From contig NZ_AUIV01000013.1 of NCBI RefSeq assembly GCF_000423885.1, forward strand, positions 1 through 64,000: a stretch of DNA of 64,000 nt, written 5' to 3'. Source of the stretch: Thermomonas fusca DSM 15424. GTDB taxonomy: Bacteria; Pseudomonadota; Gammaproteobacteria; Xanthomonadales; Xanthomonadaceae. The notes under the pieces are model-generated. The model searched no databases. It saw only the letters and a list, made by a program, of their open reading frames with translations, and was not told where the DNA came from. Numbering within the stretch: position 1 is the first letter of the stretch; every line of letters starts with the position of its first letter. A program made the translations under genes and the position numbers. Below are positions 43,081-53,079 of this stretch, in pieces.

Positions 43081-43821
43081 TCAGTGCAGGAAGCCGTTGA
43101 GGCGGCTTTCGAGGTTGCGCGGGTTCTCGCCTTCGGCGATCGCGATCAGGCCTTCGATCAGCATTTCACGCTCGACCTGCTGGCGATGGATCACGCCCTT
43201 GAGCTTGGAACACATCGGCAGGAACATCAGGTTGGCCGCGCCGATGCCGTAGATGGTGGCGGTGAACGCAGCGGCGATGCCGTGACCGAGCTTGCTGGGG
43301 TCGCTGAGGTTCTTCATCACCGCCATCAGGCCCAGCACCGCGCCGATGATGCCCATGGTCGGCGAATAGATGCCCATGCCCTCGAACACCTTGGCGGCGG
43401 CGGTGTCGCGGTGCTGCTGCGCCTGAGCCTCGATCTCCAGCATCTGCCGCATGGTTTCCGGCTCCACCCCGTCCACCACCATTTGCAGGCCCTTGCGCAG
43501 GAACGGATCGGCCAGCTGGTCGAGTACCGGCTCCAGCGCCAGCAGGCCCTGCTTGCGCGAGATGGTGCTCCATTCCACCATCCGCGCGATCAGGCCGGCA
43601 TGGTCCTGCGGCGGCGGGAAGAACACCCAGCGCACGATGCCCAGCGCGCGCCGGAAGGTGTGCATGGGGGTCTGCAGCAGGATCGCGGCGATGGTGCCGA
43701 CGATGACGATCATGAAGGCGGCGGGCGACCACAGGCCGGACAGGCCCGCGCCCTTGAGGATGCTGCCGCCTACAAGGGCGACCAGTCCGAGGATCGCGCC
43801 GATGACACTGAGGATATCCAT
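43081..43821 (-). CDS. motC: flagellar stator protein MotC (MotA family)
   Basis: A 246-aa protein with four membrane helices and a cytoplasmic loop between the second and third. GMGIYSPTMGIIGAVLGLMA and GIAAAFTATIYGIGAANLMF are the family signature in the last two helices. It forms the stator ring with MotD. It starts 9 bases after cheA. Confidence 0.93.
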   Translation of the reverse strand: MDILSVIGAILGLVALVGGSILKGAGLSGLWSPAAFMIVIVGTIAAILLQTPMHTFRRALGIVRWVFFPPPQDHAGLIARMVEWSTISRKQGLLALEPVLDQLADPFLRKGLQMVVDGVEPETMRQMLEIEAQAQQHRDTAAAKVFEGMGIYSPTMGIIGAVLGLMAVMKNLSDPSKLGHGIAAAFTATIYGIGAANLMFLPMCSKLKGVIHRQQVEREMLIEGLIAIAEGENPRNLESRLNGFLH

Positions 43822-43830
43822 ATGTCCACG

Positions 43831-45597
43831 CTAACGGCTGCGCGCGGTGGCGCTTGAGCCGCGCTGCGCGGATTCGAGCAGTGCGTCCACATCCAGGATC
43901 AACGCCATGCGGCCGTCGCCGACCAGGCTGGCACCGGCGTAACCGGGCAGTCCGCGCAGGCTGCGCGGCAGCGCCTTGATGACCACTTCCTCGCGGCCCA
44001 GCACATGGTCCACCAGCATGCAGAAGCGCTGTTCGCCGGCCTGCAGCACCACCCCGCGGGTGGCATCGGTCACGCCCTTGCCCTTGCCCAGCCACTCGCG
44101 CAGCGACAGCACCGGCAGCGGACGTTCGCGCAGGTCGAGGATCTTCTGCCCGTCCATCCACATCACCTGGCTGTCGTCATGGGTGACCACTTCGATCACC
44201 CGCACCAGCGGCAGCGCATAGACGTCGTCATCCAGTTCCACCAGCAGGGTGGGCAGGATGGCCAGAGTCAGCGGCACGCGAATGATGAAGCGCGAGCCGC
44301 GGCCGAGCTCCGACTGGATCTGCACCTGGCCGGACAGCTCGCGGATCTTGGACTGCACCACGTCCATGCCGACCCCGCGCCCGGACAGGTCCGAGACCTC
44401 GGTACGGGTGGAGAAACCCGGCAGGAACAGCAGCGAAAGGCACTCGTCCTCCGACAGCCGGCCGGCGCTTTCGCTGTCGATCAGGCCCTTGCGGATGGCG
44501 CTGCGGCGGATCGTCTCGGCGTCGATGCCGGCACCGTCGTCGCTGACCTCGATGGCGACGTGGTCGCCTTCCTGCTGCGCGGCCAGGCGCACGCGCCCCT
44601 GCTCCGGCTTGCCGACTGCGTGGCGTACCGCGGGCATTTCGATGCCATGGTCGATGGCGTTGCGCACCAGGTGCACCAGCGGGTCGGCCAGTGCTTCAAC
44701 CAGATTGCGGTCGAGCTCGGTGTCGCCGCCTTCGACCACCAGCTCCACCTGCTTGTCGAGCTGGCGCGCGACGTCGCGGGCGAGCTTGGGGAAACGGGTG
44801 AACACCCGGCTGACCGGCTGCATGCGCGCCGACATCACCGCGCCCTGCAGGCGCGCGGTGACGGTATCGAGCGCAGTCACCGCGCGGTCGAGATGTTCGT
44901 CGTGCAGATCCGGCCGCAGCGTCTTCAGCCGGTTGCGCGCCAGCACCAGTTCGCCGACCAGGTTGACCAGCGCGTCCAGCCGGCGCACGTCGACGCGGAC
45001 GGTGTGTTCGGCCTCGGCGGGTGCTAGCGCGGGTTTTTCCGTCGCCGCAGGTTTGGCCGGCGCCGGTTTGGGCGCCGGTGCCGGTTTCGGCGGTGGCGGC
45101 GGCGCGGCGCCGGGGATGGCGCCCTCGCCGTGCAGGCTGTCCAGCAGGGCGTCGAAGTCGAGGTCGTCGAGGTCGTCCGGCATGTCGAACGCCGCTTCGG
45201 CCACCGGCGCGGCCGCTGCGTCGGCGCCCCGCACCTGCTGCAGCAGAGCGGGATCGACTTCGTCCAGCTCCTCGCCGCGGCACAGCCCGTCGAGCATGTC
45301 CAGCAGGATGTCCACCGCGCGCTGGGCGCCGTCGAAGGCGGCGGCGTCGAGTTCGCAGGTGCCGCTGCGGGCGGCGTCGATGCGGTCCTCGAAGGCGTGG
45401 CACAGATGCACCATCGGCGGCAGGTCGAGGAAGCCCGCGCCGCCCTTGATGGTGTGGAAACCGCGGAACACGGCGTCCAGCGTGGCGCGGTCGCCGGGCT
45501 GCTGCTCCAGCGCCACGACCTGCTCGCCGAGGCGATCGAGGATTTCGCGCGCTTCGACCAGGAAGTCCGCGCGGGCGTCGTAGCCGTCCGCCGACAT
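43831..45597 (-). CDS. cheA: chemotaxis histidine kinase CheA (flagellar cluster copy)
   Basis: A 588-aa CheA. The Hpt phospho-His48 is in FRGFHTIKGGAGFLDL. A short P2-like part with the acidic DMPDDLDDLDFDALLDSL motif is followed by a Pro/Lys/Ala linker, dimerisation (RLDALVNLVGELVLARNRL), HATPase (NAIDHGIEMP, SDDGAGID, DLSGRGVGMDVV) and a CheW-like end. It is 2 bases after cheZ. ATG 45597 was chosen by alignment of the Hpt start. Confidence 0.94.
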   Translation of the reverse strand: MSADGYDARADFLVEAREILDRLGEQVVALEQQPGDRATLDAVFRGFHTIKGGAGFLDLPPMVHLCHAFEDRIDAARSGTCELDAAAFDGAQRAVDILLDMLDGLCRGEELDEVDPALLQQVRGADAAAAPVAEAAFDMPDDLDDLDFDALLDSLHGEGAIPGAAPPPPPKPAPAPKPAPAKPAATEKPALAPAEAEHTVRVDVRRLDALVNLVGELVLARNRLKTLRPDLHDEHLDRAVTALDTVTARLQGAVMSARMQPVSRVFTRFPKLARDVARQLDKQVELVVEGGDTELDRNLVEALADPLVHLVRNAIDHGIEMPAVRHAVGKPEQGRVRLAAQQEGDHVAIEVSDDGAGIDAETIRRSAIRKGLIDSESAGRLSEDECLSLLFLPGFSTRTEVSDLSGRGVGMDVVQSKIRELSGQVQIQSELGRGSRFIIRVPLTLAILPTLLVELDDDVYALPLVRVIEVVTHDDSQVMWMDGQKILDLRERPLPVLSLREWLGKGKGVTDATRGVVLQAGEQRFCMLVDHVLGREEVVIKALPRSLRGLPGYAGASLVGDGRMALILDVDALLESAQRGSSATARSR

Positions 45598-45599
45598 GG

Positions 45600-46217
45600 T
45601 CAGATCCCGAGATCGGCCAGCAGGTCGTTGGCCTCGTCCTGGGTGGCCGCCGGCGCGTCGACGCCGGAAACCGCCGGGCCGTTGCCCCTGCTGTCCTCGC
45701 CATGCAGCGCCTGGATGTCGCCCAGGCCGGACTGCAGCGAGCGGATCAGCTGGATCACCCGCTGGATGATCTGGCCGGTGAGGTCCTGGAAGCTCTGCGC
45801 CTCGACCATCGATGACAGCCGCGAACGGATCGCATCGACGGTGGCCTCGTGTTCGGCGCCGATGGTGCCGAGCAGGGTGCGGCACTCGTCGGCCAGATCG
45901 AGGGTGCGCATGCTGGCTTCCTCGGTCATCTTGACCACGTGCTCCAGCCGGCTGCAGGCGTCCGGCAGGCCGCCGGCGGACGCCTTGGCGGCGGCAGGGA
46001 TTCGCACGTCGATGGCGCGTTCCAGGTCGTCCAGTTCGCGCGCCAGCTTGACCAGGCTTTCCACCACCGGCTGGCGGCGCCATTCCAGCAGGGAATCCAG
46101 ATGGTGCTTCCAGGCGGCGGCATCGCCTTGTTCCAGCGCTGCCATGGCGCCGTGCAGGCGCTCGATGACCTGGGCGTCGCCGGCGGGCACGGACGGCGGT
46201 CGCAGCGGCAGGCTCAT
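45600..46217 (-). CDS. cheZ: CheY-P phosphatase CheZ
   Basis: A 205-aa four-helix protein. The catalytic stretch AQSFQDLTGQIIQRVIQLIR has the Asp and Gln of the active site. The last residues DEANDLLADLGI match the C-terminal CheY-binding peptide of CheZ. The ATG overlaps the cheY stop by 4 bases. Confidence 0.93.
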   Translation of the reverse strand: MSLPLRPPSVPAGDAQVIERLHGAMAALEQGDAAAWKHHLDSLLEWRRQPVVESLVKLARELDDLERAIDVRIPAAAKASAGGLPDACSRLEHVVKMTEEASMRTLDLADECRTLLGTIGAEHEATVDAIRSRLSSMVEAQSFQDLTGQIIQRVIQLIRSLQSGLGDIQALHGEDSRGNGPAVSGVDAPAATQDEANDLLADLGI

Positions 46218-46606
46218 GCGGCTTTCTCCATCCGTTCGAAGATCTTGGCCAGCTTGTCTTCCAGCGTGGCGGCGGTGAACGGCTTGATGATGTAGCCGTT
46301 CACGCCGGCCTGCGCCGCTTCGATGATCTGTTCGCGCTTGGCCTCGGCGGTGACCATCAGCACCGGGATCTTGGCCAGCGATTCATCGGCGCGGATCGCC
46401 TTCAACAGGTCGATGCCGGCCATGCCGGGCATGTTCCAGTCGGTCACGACGAAGTCGAACTTGGTCTTCTGCAGTTCGACCAGCGCGGTGGTGCCGTCGT
46501 CGGCCTCGGCGGTATTGGTGAAACCCAGGTCGTTGAGCAGGTTCTTGACGATGCGGCGCATGGTCGAGAAATCGTCGACGATGAGGATGCGGATGCCCTT
46601 GTCCAT
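46214..46606 (-). CDS. cheY: chemotaxis response regulator CheY
   Basis: A 130-aa receiver that binds the flagellar switch when phosphorylated. It has Asp11-Asp12, phospho-Asp56 in VVTDWNMPGMAG, Thr in MVTAEAKRE and Lys in GYIIKPFTAATLE. MRRIVKNLLNDLGF and the whole layout match flagellar CheY. It begins a group with cheZ and cheA, 98 bases after fliA. Confidence 0.94.
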   Translation of the reverse strand: MDKGIRILIVDDFSTMRRIVKNLLNDLGFTNTAEADDGTTALVELQKTKFDFVVTDWNMPGMAGIDLLKAIRADESLAKIPVLMVTAEAKREQIIEAAQAGVNGYIIKPFTAATLEDKLAKIFERMEKAA

Positions 46607-46704
46607 AGTGGATCCTGTGGATATTCGGTAACGGTAACGGTCGGCGACCGGGAATCTTGATGGTGCCGCATCCACGCCGGGGATGCAGCCCGGGACGCAC
46701 CGCC

Positions 46705-47457
46705 TCAGGCCGTTTCGGCGTCGACTTCGCTGCGCCAGTCGGTCAGCCGCGAGCGCAGCCGCAGCATCGCCTGGCCGTGGATCTGGCAGACCCGCGATTC
46801 GCTGACGTTGAGCACCGCGCCGATTTCGCGCAGGTTCAGTTCCTGCTCGTAGTACAGCGACAGCACCAGCTGTTCGCGCTCGGGCAGGTTTTCGATGGCA
46901 TCGCCGAGGGCGGTGCGGAACGCGCCCTGCTCGAAGCGGCGGGCGGGGGTGATGTTGTCCTGCTGTTCCAGCCGCGGCTCGCCATCGTGCTCCTCGGCGT
47001 ATTCGTCCAGGCTCAGCAGCTGGCCGCGCGCGGCGTCCTGCAGCACGTGGTGGTAGTCGTCGACGCTCATCTCCAGCGCCTCGGCAATTTCCTGCGAGGT
47101 GGCGGCGCGGCCTTCGCGCTGTTCCACGTTGCGGGTGGCGGCAACCACGTTGCGATAGCGGCGGTGGACCGAGCGCGGCACCCAGTCGCCGGCGCGGATC
47201 GCGTCGATCATCGAGCCGCGGATGCGGATGGACGCATAGGTTTCGAAGGTGGCGCCCTGGTCGGACTGGAAGTTCCGCGCCGCTTCGATGAGGCCGATCA
47301 TGCCGGCCTGGATCAGGTCGTCGATGTCGACGCTGGAGGGCAGCCGCGCCGCCAGGTGGTGGGCGATCCGGCGCACCAGTTCGGCGTGGCGCGCGACGAT
47401 GGCGGCAGCGTCACCGGTCTGCTGGGCGCGGTACTGGGCGGCCCCGGTATTCATCAT
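46705..47457 (-). CDS. fliA: flagellar sigma-28 factor
   Basis: A 250-aa sigma-70 family protein with region 2 (VDIDDLIQAGMIGLIEAARN, FETYASIRIRGSMIDAIRAG, DWVPRSVHRR), region 3 and region 4 (LPEREQLVLSLYYEQELNLR, EIGAVLNVSESRVCQIHGQA). It directs late flagellar and chemotaxis transcription. The ATG overlaps the flhG stop by 4 bases. Confidence 0.95.
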   Translation of the reverse strand: MMNTGAAQYRAQQTGDAAAIVARHAELVRRIAHHLAARLPSSVDIDDLIQAGMIGLIEAARNFQSDQGATFETYASIRIRGSMIDAIRAGDWVPRSVHRRYRNVVAATRNVEQREGRAATSQEIAEALEMSVDDYHHVLQDAARGQLLSLDEYAEEHDGEPRLEQQDNITPARRFEQGAFRTALGDAIENLPEREQLVLSLYYEQELNLREIGAVLNVSESRVCQIHGQAMLRLRSRLTDWRSEVDAETA

Positions 47458-48311
47458 GCACAGGCGCTCCCCTGGGCGGCGACCAGGCGCTCGGTGAAGA
47501 ATTCAACGTGGCCACGCGGACCTTGCGGGGCCTGCCACTGGCCGATCTTGCGGGCGATATCGCGGAACGCCAGCGATGCGGGCGCGGTGGGGAAGGCATC
47601 GACCACCGATTCCTGCCGCTGCACCGCCAGCCGCAGCCATTCGTCGCGCGGGATGGCGCCGAGGTAGGACAGGGTGACGTCGAGGAAGCGCGAGGTCACC
47701 CGCTCCAGCTTGTCGAACACCGCGCGCCCCTCGTTGACGTTGGGCACCTGGTTGGCCAGCACCTGGATGCGGTTCACGCCGCGGTCGCGGCTGAGCACCT
47801 TGATGAGCGCGTAGGCGTCGGTGACCGAGGCGGGCTCGTCGCAGACCACCAGGATCACGTCCTGCGCGGCCTGGCAGAAGGTCAGCACGCCGTCGCTGAT
47901 GCCGGCGGGCGTGTCCACGATCATCACGTCCAGCGGGATGTCCAGGTGTGAGAAGGCGTTGACCAGGCCGACGTGCTGCTGCGGCAGCAGCTCGGTCATG
48001 TGGCGCTTGCCGGAGGCGGCCGGCACCACCATCAGGCCGCGCGGGCCTTCGATCACGGTGTCGCGCAGCTCGCAGCGGCCGGCGAACACGTCGGCCAGGG
48101 TGAAGCGCGGCGACAGGCCCAGCATCACGTCGACATTGGCCAGCCCCAGGTCGGTATCCAGCAGCATGGTGCGCTGGCCGGCATTGACCAGCGCCATGGC
48201 GAGGTTGATCGAGGTGGTGGTCTTGCCCACGCCGCCCTTGCCACCGGTCACGGCGATCACGCGGGGCGCGGCATTGGCGTTCGCGGGGCGGTGGGACTCA
48301 AGCGGATGCAT
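47454..48311 (-). CDS. flhG: MinD-like flagellar number regulator FlhG/FleN
   Basis: A 285-aa P-loop ATPase: VTGGKGGVGKTTTSINLAMA, LLDTDLGLANVDVMLGL, MIVDTPAGISDGVLTF. In polar flagellates it limits flagellar number together with FlhF. The ATG lies within flhF (14-base overlap). Confidence 0.94.
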   Translation of the reverse strand: MHPLESHRPANANAAPRVIAVTGGKGGVGKTTTSINLAMALVNAGQRTMLLDTDLGLANVDVMLGLSPRFTLADVFAGRCELRDTVIEGPRGLMVVPAASGKRHMTELLPQQHVGLVNAFSHLDIPLDVMIVDTPAGISDGVLTFCQAAQDVILVVCDEPASVTDAYALIKVLSRDRGVNRIQVLANQVPNVNEGRAVFDKLERVTSRFLDVTLSYLGAIPRDEWLRLAVQRQESVVDAFPTAPASLAFRDIARKIGQWQAPQGPRGHVEFFTERLVAAQGSACA

Positions 48312-49806
48312 GGCGGCCTTCGTCTTGGTGGGGGCTGGCGGCGCTGTCGCGGCGCGGGAAGTCCAGGGTGCTGGCCAGTTGTTCCGCGTCGGCCAGCTCG
48401 ATGTCCTCGGGTACCCGTTGGCCCGACGTGGTGTAGGCCATAGGCAGATTATGCTGCACCAGTACCGAGAGTGCCGCACCCGGGCGGATGCTTTCGTCCA
48501 GCTTGGTCAGGATCACCGCTTCCGGCGCCGCCGGGCGGTAGCGGCGCAGCAGTTCGCCGAGGTCGGCCGGGTGCGCGTTCGCCGGCAGCACCAACAGGCT
48601 GCGCACGTTGCTGGCGGCACGCACCCACAGGATCTGCCGCAGCAGGGCGCGGTCGCGCAGGCCGTAGCCGGCGGTATCGACCAGCACCAGCGGATAGTCC
48701 GCCAATTGCTCCAGCGCGTGGGCGAGGGCTTCCGGGCCGTCGGCATCGCAGACGGTCACGCCCAGCCGGCGGCCCAGCACATGCAGCTGTTCGCGGGCGC
48801 CGGCGCGTTCATTGTCGGCACTGACCAGGGCCACGTCGCGGGTGCCGTGGCGCGCCGCGTAGCGGGCGGCCAGTTTGGCAATCGTGGTGGTCTTGCCGGC
48901 GCCGGTGGGGCCGAGCAGGGCGACGATGCCGCCGCGCTCCAGCAGTTCTTCGGCGGCAACCGGCAGCTCCGCAGCCAGCGCTTCGCGCAGCGGGGCGAGG
49001 ATGGCTTCGGTCGGCAGGGTCGGGTCCAGGCGCTGGGCGATCCGCTGCGCCAGCGAATCGTCGCATCCGAATGCGGCCAGCGCGTCCAGCGCGGCGGCGC
49101 GGGCGGGCGAACCGCGCAGGCGTTCGCTGGCGAACTGGCCCATCTCGCGCTCGATCACCTTGCGCATCGCCGCCAGTTCGGCGCGAAGCGCGGACACCGC
49201 GGGATCGGTTTCGATCACTCGCAGGGTCGGGGAGGCATCGATGGTTGCCGGCGCCTGCGGTGCGGGGGTGGCGACGGGCGCCTGGATCGGCACGTTCGCC
49301 ACCTCGGCCGGTGCCGGCGGGGCGGTGGCGCGACGCAGGGCCTGGGCGAAATCGACGGGCTGGTCGGTCTGCTCGTCGTCGATGCGCACGTCGATGCGCG
49401 GCGCCTTCGCGGCAGCGGCGGGTTCGGGCAGCGCCCGCGCCGGGCTGGTCGCGGCGGCAGCCGGCGCGCGGGCGGGCTTGAACGCGGCCATCATCTGTTC
49501 CAGCCGGCTGCTCTGGCGTTCCGGTGGCGCGGCTTTTTCCAGCGCCGCCACTTCCACGCCGTCGATCCGGAACACCGCGCGGGCCGGCGGGGTGCGGGCC
49601 GGCGCTTCGGCGGCAAGCGTGGGCACGTTCATGGTACGCAGGGTCTGCTGCACCAGCGCTTCGTCGTAATCGGTGGCGGCCACCACTTCCACGCCGCCTT
49701 CGGCGGCCTGGCGGCTGGACAGGATCACCGCGTCGGGGCCCTGTTCGTCGCGCACCATGCGCAGTGCGGTGCGCATGTCTGGGGCGATGAAGCGTTTGAT
49801 TCTCAT
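48298..49806 (-). CDS. flhF: flagellar GTPase FlhF (SRP family)
   Basis: A 502-aa protein with the basic N-terminus MRIKRFIAPDMRTALRMVRD, a variable Ala/Pro-rich middle part (about 90-200) and a C-terminal NG domain with GPTGAGKTTTIAKLAARYA, DVALVSADNERAGAREQL and LVDTAGYGLRD. It sets the polar site of the flagellum. It begins 37 bases after flhA. Confidence 0.94.
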   Translation of the reverse strand: MRIKRFIAPDMRTALRMVRDEQGPDAVILSSRQAAEGGVEVVAATDYDEALVQQTLRTMNVPTLAAEAPARTPPARAVFRIDGVEVAALEKAAPPERQSSRLEQMMAAFKPARAPAAAATSPARALPEPAAAAKAPRIDVRIDDEQTDQPVDFAQALRRATAPPAPAEVANVPIQAPVATPAPQAPATIDASPTLRVIETDPAVSALRAELAAMRKVIEREMGQFASERLRGSPARAAALDALAAFGCDDSLAQRIAQRLDPTLPTEAILAPLREALAAELPVAAEELLERGGIVALLGPTGAGKTTTIAKLAARYAARHGTRDVALVSADNERAGAREQLHVLGRRLGVTVCDADGPEALAHALEQLADYPLVLVDTAGYGLRDRALLRQILWVRAASNVRSLLVLPANAHPADLGELLRRYRPAAPEAVILTKLDESIRPGAALSVLVQHNLPMAYTTSGQRVPEDIELADAEQLASTLDFPRRDSAASPHQDEGRHASA

Positions 49807-49843
49807 GGTGTCGATCCGCTATCCAGTCTGTGGAGTGCCAAGC

Positions 49844-51934
49844 TCAGCCAACCGCCCCCAGCAACCGCAACCGCTTGTCTTCAGGCACTTCGCCGTAGGC
49901 CAGCACCGAAAGCTGCGGCACGCTGTGGCGTACCAGCCGCGAGATCGCCGCGCGGATCCCGCCGGGGACCAGCAGGATCGCGGGTTCGCCGCGCTGTTCC
50001 TGCCGGGCCACGCACTCGCTGAGGTTCTGGTGCAGCCGCTCGGCGAGTCCGGGTTCCAACGCGGCGCCCTGGCCGCTGACCGAGTCCTGCAATATGCGTT
50101 CCAATTGCGGGGCAAGGGTGAACACCGGCAGCTCCGGCGCCATCCCGTTGAGCTCCTGGACGATGAACGGGCCCAGCGCGGTGCGCACGGCGGCGGTCAG
50201 CACCGACGGGTCCTGGGTGTGGATGCCGTGCTCCAGCAGCGCCTCCACGATCCGGCGCATCTGCCGCAGCGGCACCTTCTCGGTCAGCAACGACTGCAGC
50301 ACCCGCACGATCACCGACAGCGGCAGCAGCTTCGGCGTCAGGTCTTCGACGAGCTTGGGCGACGCCTTGCCGACGCTGCCCAGCAGCTGCTGCACTTCGT
50401 CATGGCCCAGCAGTTCGGCGGCGCGTTCGCGCACCAGATGCGACAGGTGGGTGGCGACCACGGTGCCGGCATCGACCACCGTGTAGCCCAGCGATTCGGC
50501 GTGGGCGCGCTGGCTGGGCAGGATCCAGGTGGCATCCAGCCCGAAGGCCGGGTCCTTGCCGGGGATGCCTTCCAGCGGACCGAACACCCGGCCCGGGTCC
50601 AGCGCCAGCATCCGGTCCGGGTGCAGGTCGCCGCCCGCCACCGGCACCCCGTGGACGAGGACGCGGTACTGGCCGGCCGCCAGTTCGAGGTTGTCGCGCA
50701 CATGCACGGCCGGGATCAGGAAGCCCAGGTCCTGGGTCAGCTTGCGGCGCACGCCCTTGAGCCGGGTCAACAGCTCGCCGCCCTGTGCCTTGTCGACCAG
50801 CGCGATCAGCTTGTAGCCCACTTCCAGGCCCAGCGGCTCCACCGGCGCCACTTCGTCCCAGCTCAGTTCCGCCACCGCGCTGGAGCCCGGCGCAACCGAT
50901 TCCGGAGCGGCGGGCGCCGCCTCGGCGTCCTCGTGTTTCTTCAGCCGCCAGGCGCCATAGCCGAGGATGCCGGCGAACAGCAGGAACGGCAGGTTGGGCA
51001 TGCCCGGCACGATCCCGATCAGGCCCATCAGCGCGGCCGCCACCACCAGCGCGCGGCGCTGGCCGAACACCTGCGCGCTGACCGCCGCGCCCATTTCCTG
51101 TTCGCGGGTGGCACGGGTGACCAGCATCGCCACCGCGGTGGACACCAGCAGCGCCGGCAGCTGCGCCACCAGGCCGTCGCCGATCGCCAGCAGGGTGTAG
51201 GTCTGCATGGCATCGCCGAAGGCCATGTCGTGCTGCAGGATGCCGATCAGCACGCCGCCGATCAGGTTGATGAACAGGATCAGCAGGCCGGCGATGGCGT
51301 CGCCGCGGACGAACTTGCTGGCGCCGTCCATGGAGCCGTAGAAATCGGCTTCGTTGCGCACTTCCTCGCGGCGCAGCTTGGCTTCTTCGCGGGTCAGCAG
51401 GCCGGCGTTGAGGTCGGCGTCGATCGCCATCTGCTTGCCGGGCAGGGCGTCGAGGATGAAGCGCGCCGACACTTCCGAGATGCGCCCGGAGCCCTTGGTC
51501 ACCACCACGAAGTTGACGATGGTGAGGATGGCGAACACCACGATGCCGACCGCATAGCTGCCGCCGACCACGAAGTTGCCGAACGATTCGATGACGTGGC
51601 CTGCCGCGGCGCCGCCCTGGTGGCCGTGCAGCAGCACCACGCGGGTGGAGGCCACGTTCAGCGACAGCCGCAGCAGGGTGACCATCAGCAGCACGCTGGG
51701 GAATACCGAGAACTCCAGCGGGCGCTTCACGTAGACGACCGCCAACAGCACCATCAGCGACATCGCGATGTTGACGGTGAACAGGAGGTCGAGCAGGAAC
51801 GGCGGCAGCGGCACCACCACCATCGACAGCATCGCCAGCACCACCACCGGCGCGGCGGCGCCGCTGCGCATCGACTGCAGCAGCGAAGACAGCGAGCTGG
51901 CGCCCTGCGCGCGGTTGTCGGGGGCGGCGCTCAT
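49844..51934 (-). CDS. flhA: flagellar export gate protein FlhA
   Basis: A 696-aa protein with eight N-terminal membrane helices, the FHIPEP-type region RISEVSARFILDALPGKQMA and LNAGLLTREEA, and a large cytoplasmic C-terminal domain (EPLGLEVGYKLIALV, LRKVP-like QSLLTEKVPLRQMRRI) that docks export chaperones. The start overlaps flhB by 4 bases. Confidence 0.95.
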   Translation of the reverse strand: MSAAPDNRAQGASSLSSLLQSMRSGAAAPVVVLAMLSMVVVPLPPFLLDLLFTVNIAMSLMVLLAVVYVKRPLEFSVFPSVLLMVTLLRLSLNVASTRVVLLHGHQGGAAAGHVIESFGNFVVGGSYAVGIVVFAILTIVNFVVVTKGSGRISEVSARFILDALPGKQMAIDADLNAGLLTREEAKLRREEVRNEADFYGSMDGASKFVRGDAIAGLLILFINLIGGVLIGILQHDMAFGDAMQTYTLLAIGDGLVAQLPALLVSTAVAMLVTRATREQEMGAAVSAQVFGQRRALVVAAALMGLIGIVPGMPNLPFLLFAGILGYGAWRLKKHEDAEAAPAAPESVAPGSSAVAELSWDEVAPVEPLGLEVGYKLIALVDKAQGGELLTRLKGVRRKLTQDLGFLIPAVHVRDNLELAAGQYRVLVHGVPVAGGDLHPDRMLALDPGRVFGPLEGIPGKDPAFGLDATWILPSQRAHAESLGYTVVDAGTVVATHLSHLVRERAAELLGHDEVQQLLGSVGKASPKLVEDLTPKLLPLSVIVRVLQSLLTEKVPLRQMRRIVEALLEHGIHTQDPSVLTAAVRTALGPFIVQELNGMAPELPVFTLAPQLERILQDSVSGQGAALEPGLAERLHQNLSECVARQEQRGEPAILLVPGGIRAAISRLVRHSVPQLSVLAYGEVPEDKRLRLLGAVG

Positions 51935-53073
51935 CGCGGCGACTTCCCGTCATCCAGCGACGGATCCACGGCAACCGTGGCCAGCTGCGGCATCGGCCCG
52001 TGCGAAGGGTGCCAGCGGCGCAGCTGGAACACGTAGGAGAGCACCTGGGCGACGGCGGCGTAGAGCTGCACGGGGATTTCCTGATCGAGCTTGGCGTTCC
52101 GATACAAGGCGCGTGCCAACGGCGGCGCCGCGACCGTCGCCACCCGGTGCGCATTGCCGATCTCGCGGATCTTCAGCGCGATCTCGTCCACCCCCATCGC
52201 CACCACCTTGGGCGCGCGCATCCTGCCGGCCTCGTACTTCAGCGCCACCGCGTAGTGGGTGGGGTTGGTGACGATCACGTCGGCCTCGGGCACCGCTTCC
52301 ATCATCCGCCGCTGCGACATCTGCCGGGCCAGCTGGCGGACCTTGCCCTTGACCTCCGGGTTGCCCTCGTTTTCCTTGTGTTCGTCGCGCAGCTCCTGCT
52401 TGGTCATCTTCAGCTTCTGCCGCCAGTTCCAGTGCTGGTAGGGCACGTCGGCCGCGGCCAGCAGGCCCATCGCGCCGACCACCGCCACCAGCACGTGCAG
52501 CATGAAGCCCATGCCCTCGGACACCGCCGCTTCCAGCGGCATCTTCTGCAGCTGCGGGATGAAGCGCAGCGCGCGATGCACCGCCCACGCGCCAATGGCG
52601 CCGATGATCAGGATGCGCAGGATCTGCCGGACCAGCTCGGCCGCGCCTTCCTGGCCGTAGGTGCGGCGCAGCCACGCCATCGGGCTGAGACGCTCGAAAT
52701 TGGGCTGCAGCGCCTGGTTGCTGAACACGATACCGCCCATCGCCAACGGCGCGATGAAGCAGGCCAGCAGCGCCACCGCCAGCAGCGGCAGCACCGGCAG
52801 CGTGGCGCCGGCGACCAGCAGGGCAGCGTGTTTGGCCAGGCGGTCGGGGTGGCCAACCAGCGTCGGGTCGAAACTCAGTGCGCCCTGCATCCAGCCCAGC
52901 GCGGTGCGCGCCATGTAGCCGCTGCTGGCCAGGATCGCGACCGCGGTGGCACCCAGCACCGCCACGTTGGCCAACTCGCGCGAACGCGGCACGTCGCCGC
53001 GCTCGCGGGCTTCGCGCAGGCGTTTGGGGCTGGGGGCTTCTGTCCGGTCCTCGCGGTCCGCCGATTCACTCAT
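51931..53073 (-). CDS. flhB: flagellar export switch protein FlhB
   Basis: A 380-aa protein opening EDRTEAPSPKRLREARERGD. Four membrane helices are followed by a cytoplasmic domain with the self-cleavage motif NPTH (Asn at about residue 270 in VTNPTHYAVALKY). It changes export from rod-hook to filament substrates. It starts 6 bases after fliR. Confidence 0.95.
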   Translation of the reverse strand: MSESADREDRTEAPSPKRLREARERGDVPRSRELANVAVLGATAVAILASSGYMARTALGWMQGALSFDPTLVGHPDRLAKHAALLVAGATLPVLPLLAVALLACFIAPLAMGGIVFSNQALQPNFERLSPMAWLRRTYGQEGAAELVRQILRILIIGAIGAWAVHRALRFIPQLQKMPLEAAVSEGMGFMLHVLVAVVGAMGLLAAADVPYQHWNWRQKLKMTKQELRDEHKENEGNPEVKGKVRQLARQMSQRRMMEAVPEADVIVTNPTHYAVALKYEAGRMRAPKVVAMGVDEIALKIREIGNAHRVATVAAPPLARALYRNAKLDQEIPVQLYAAVAQVLSYVFQLRRWHPSHGPMPQLATVAVDPSLDDGKSPR

Positions 53074-53079
53074 TCCAAC

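Noticed and set aside
42823..43857. 344-codon plus-strand frame opposite motC and motD
   Set aside because: Shadow frame; MotC and MotD are unmistakable on the minus strand.
47821..50022. 733-codon plus-strand frame opposite flhF and flhG
   Set aside because: Low-complexity Gly/Arg/His-rich translation; shadow.
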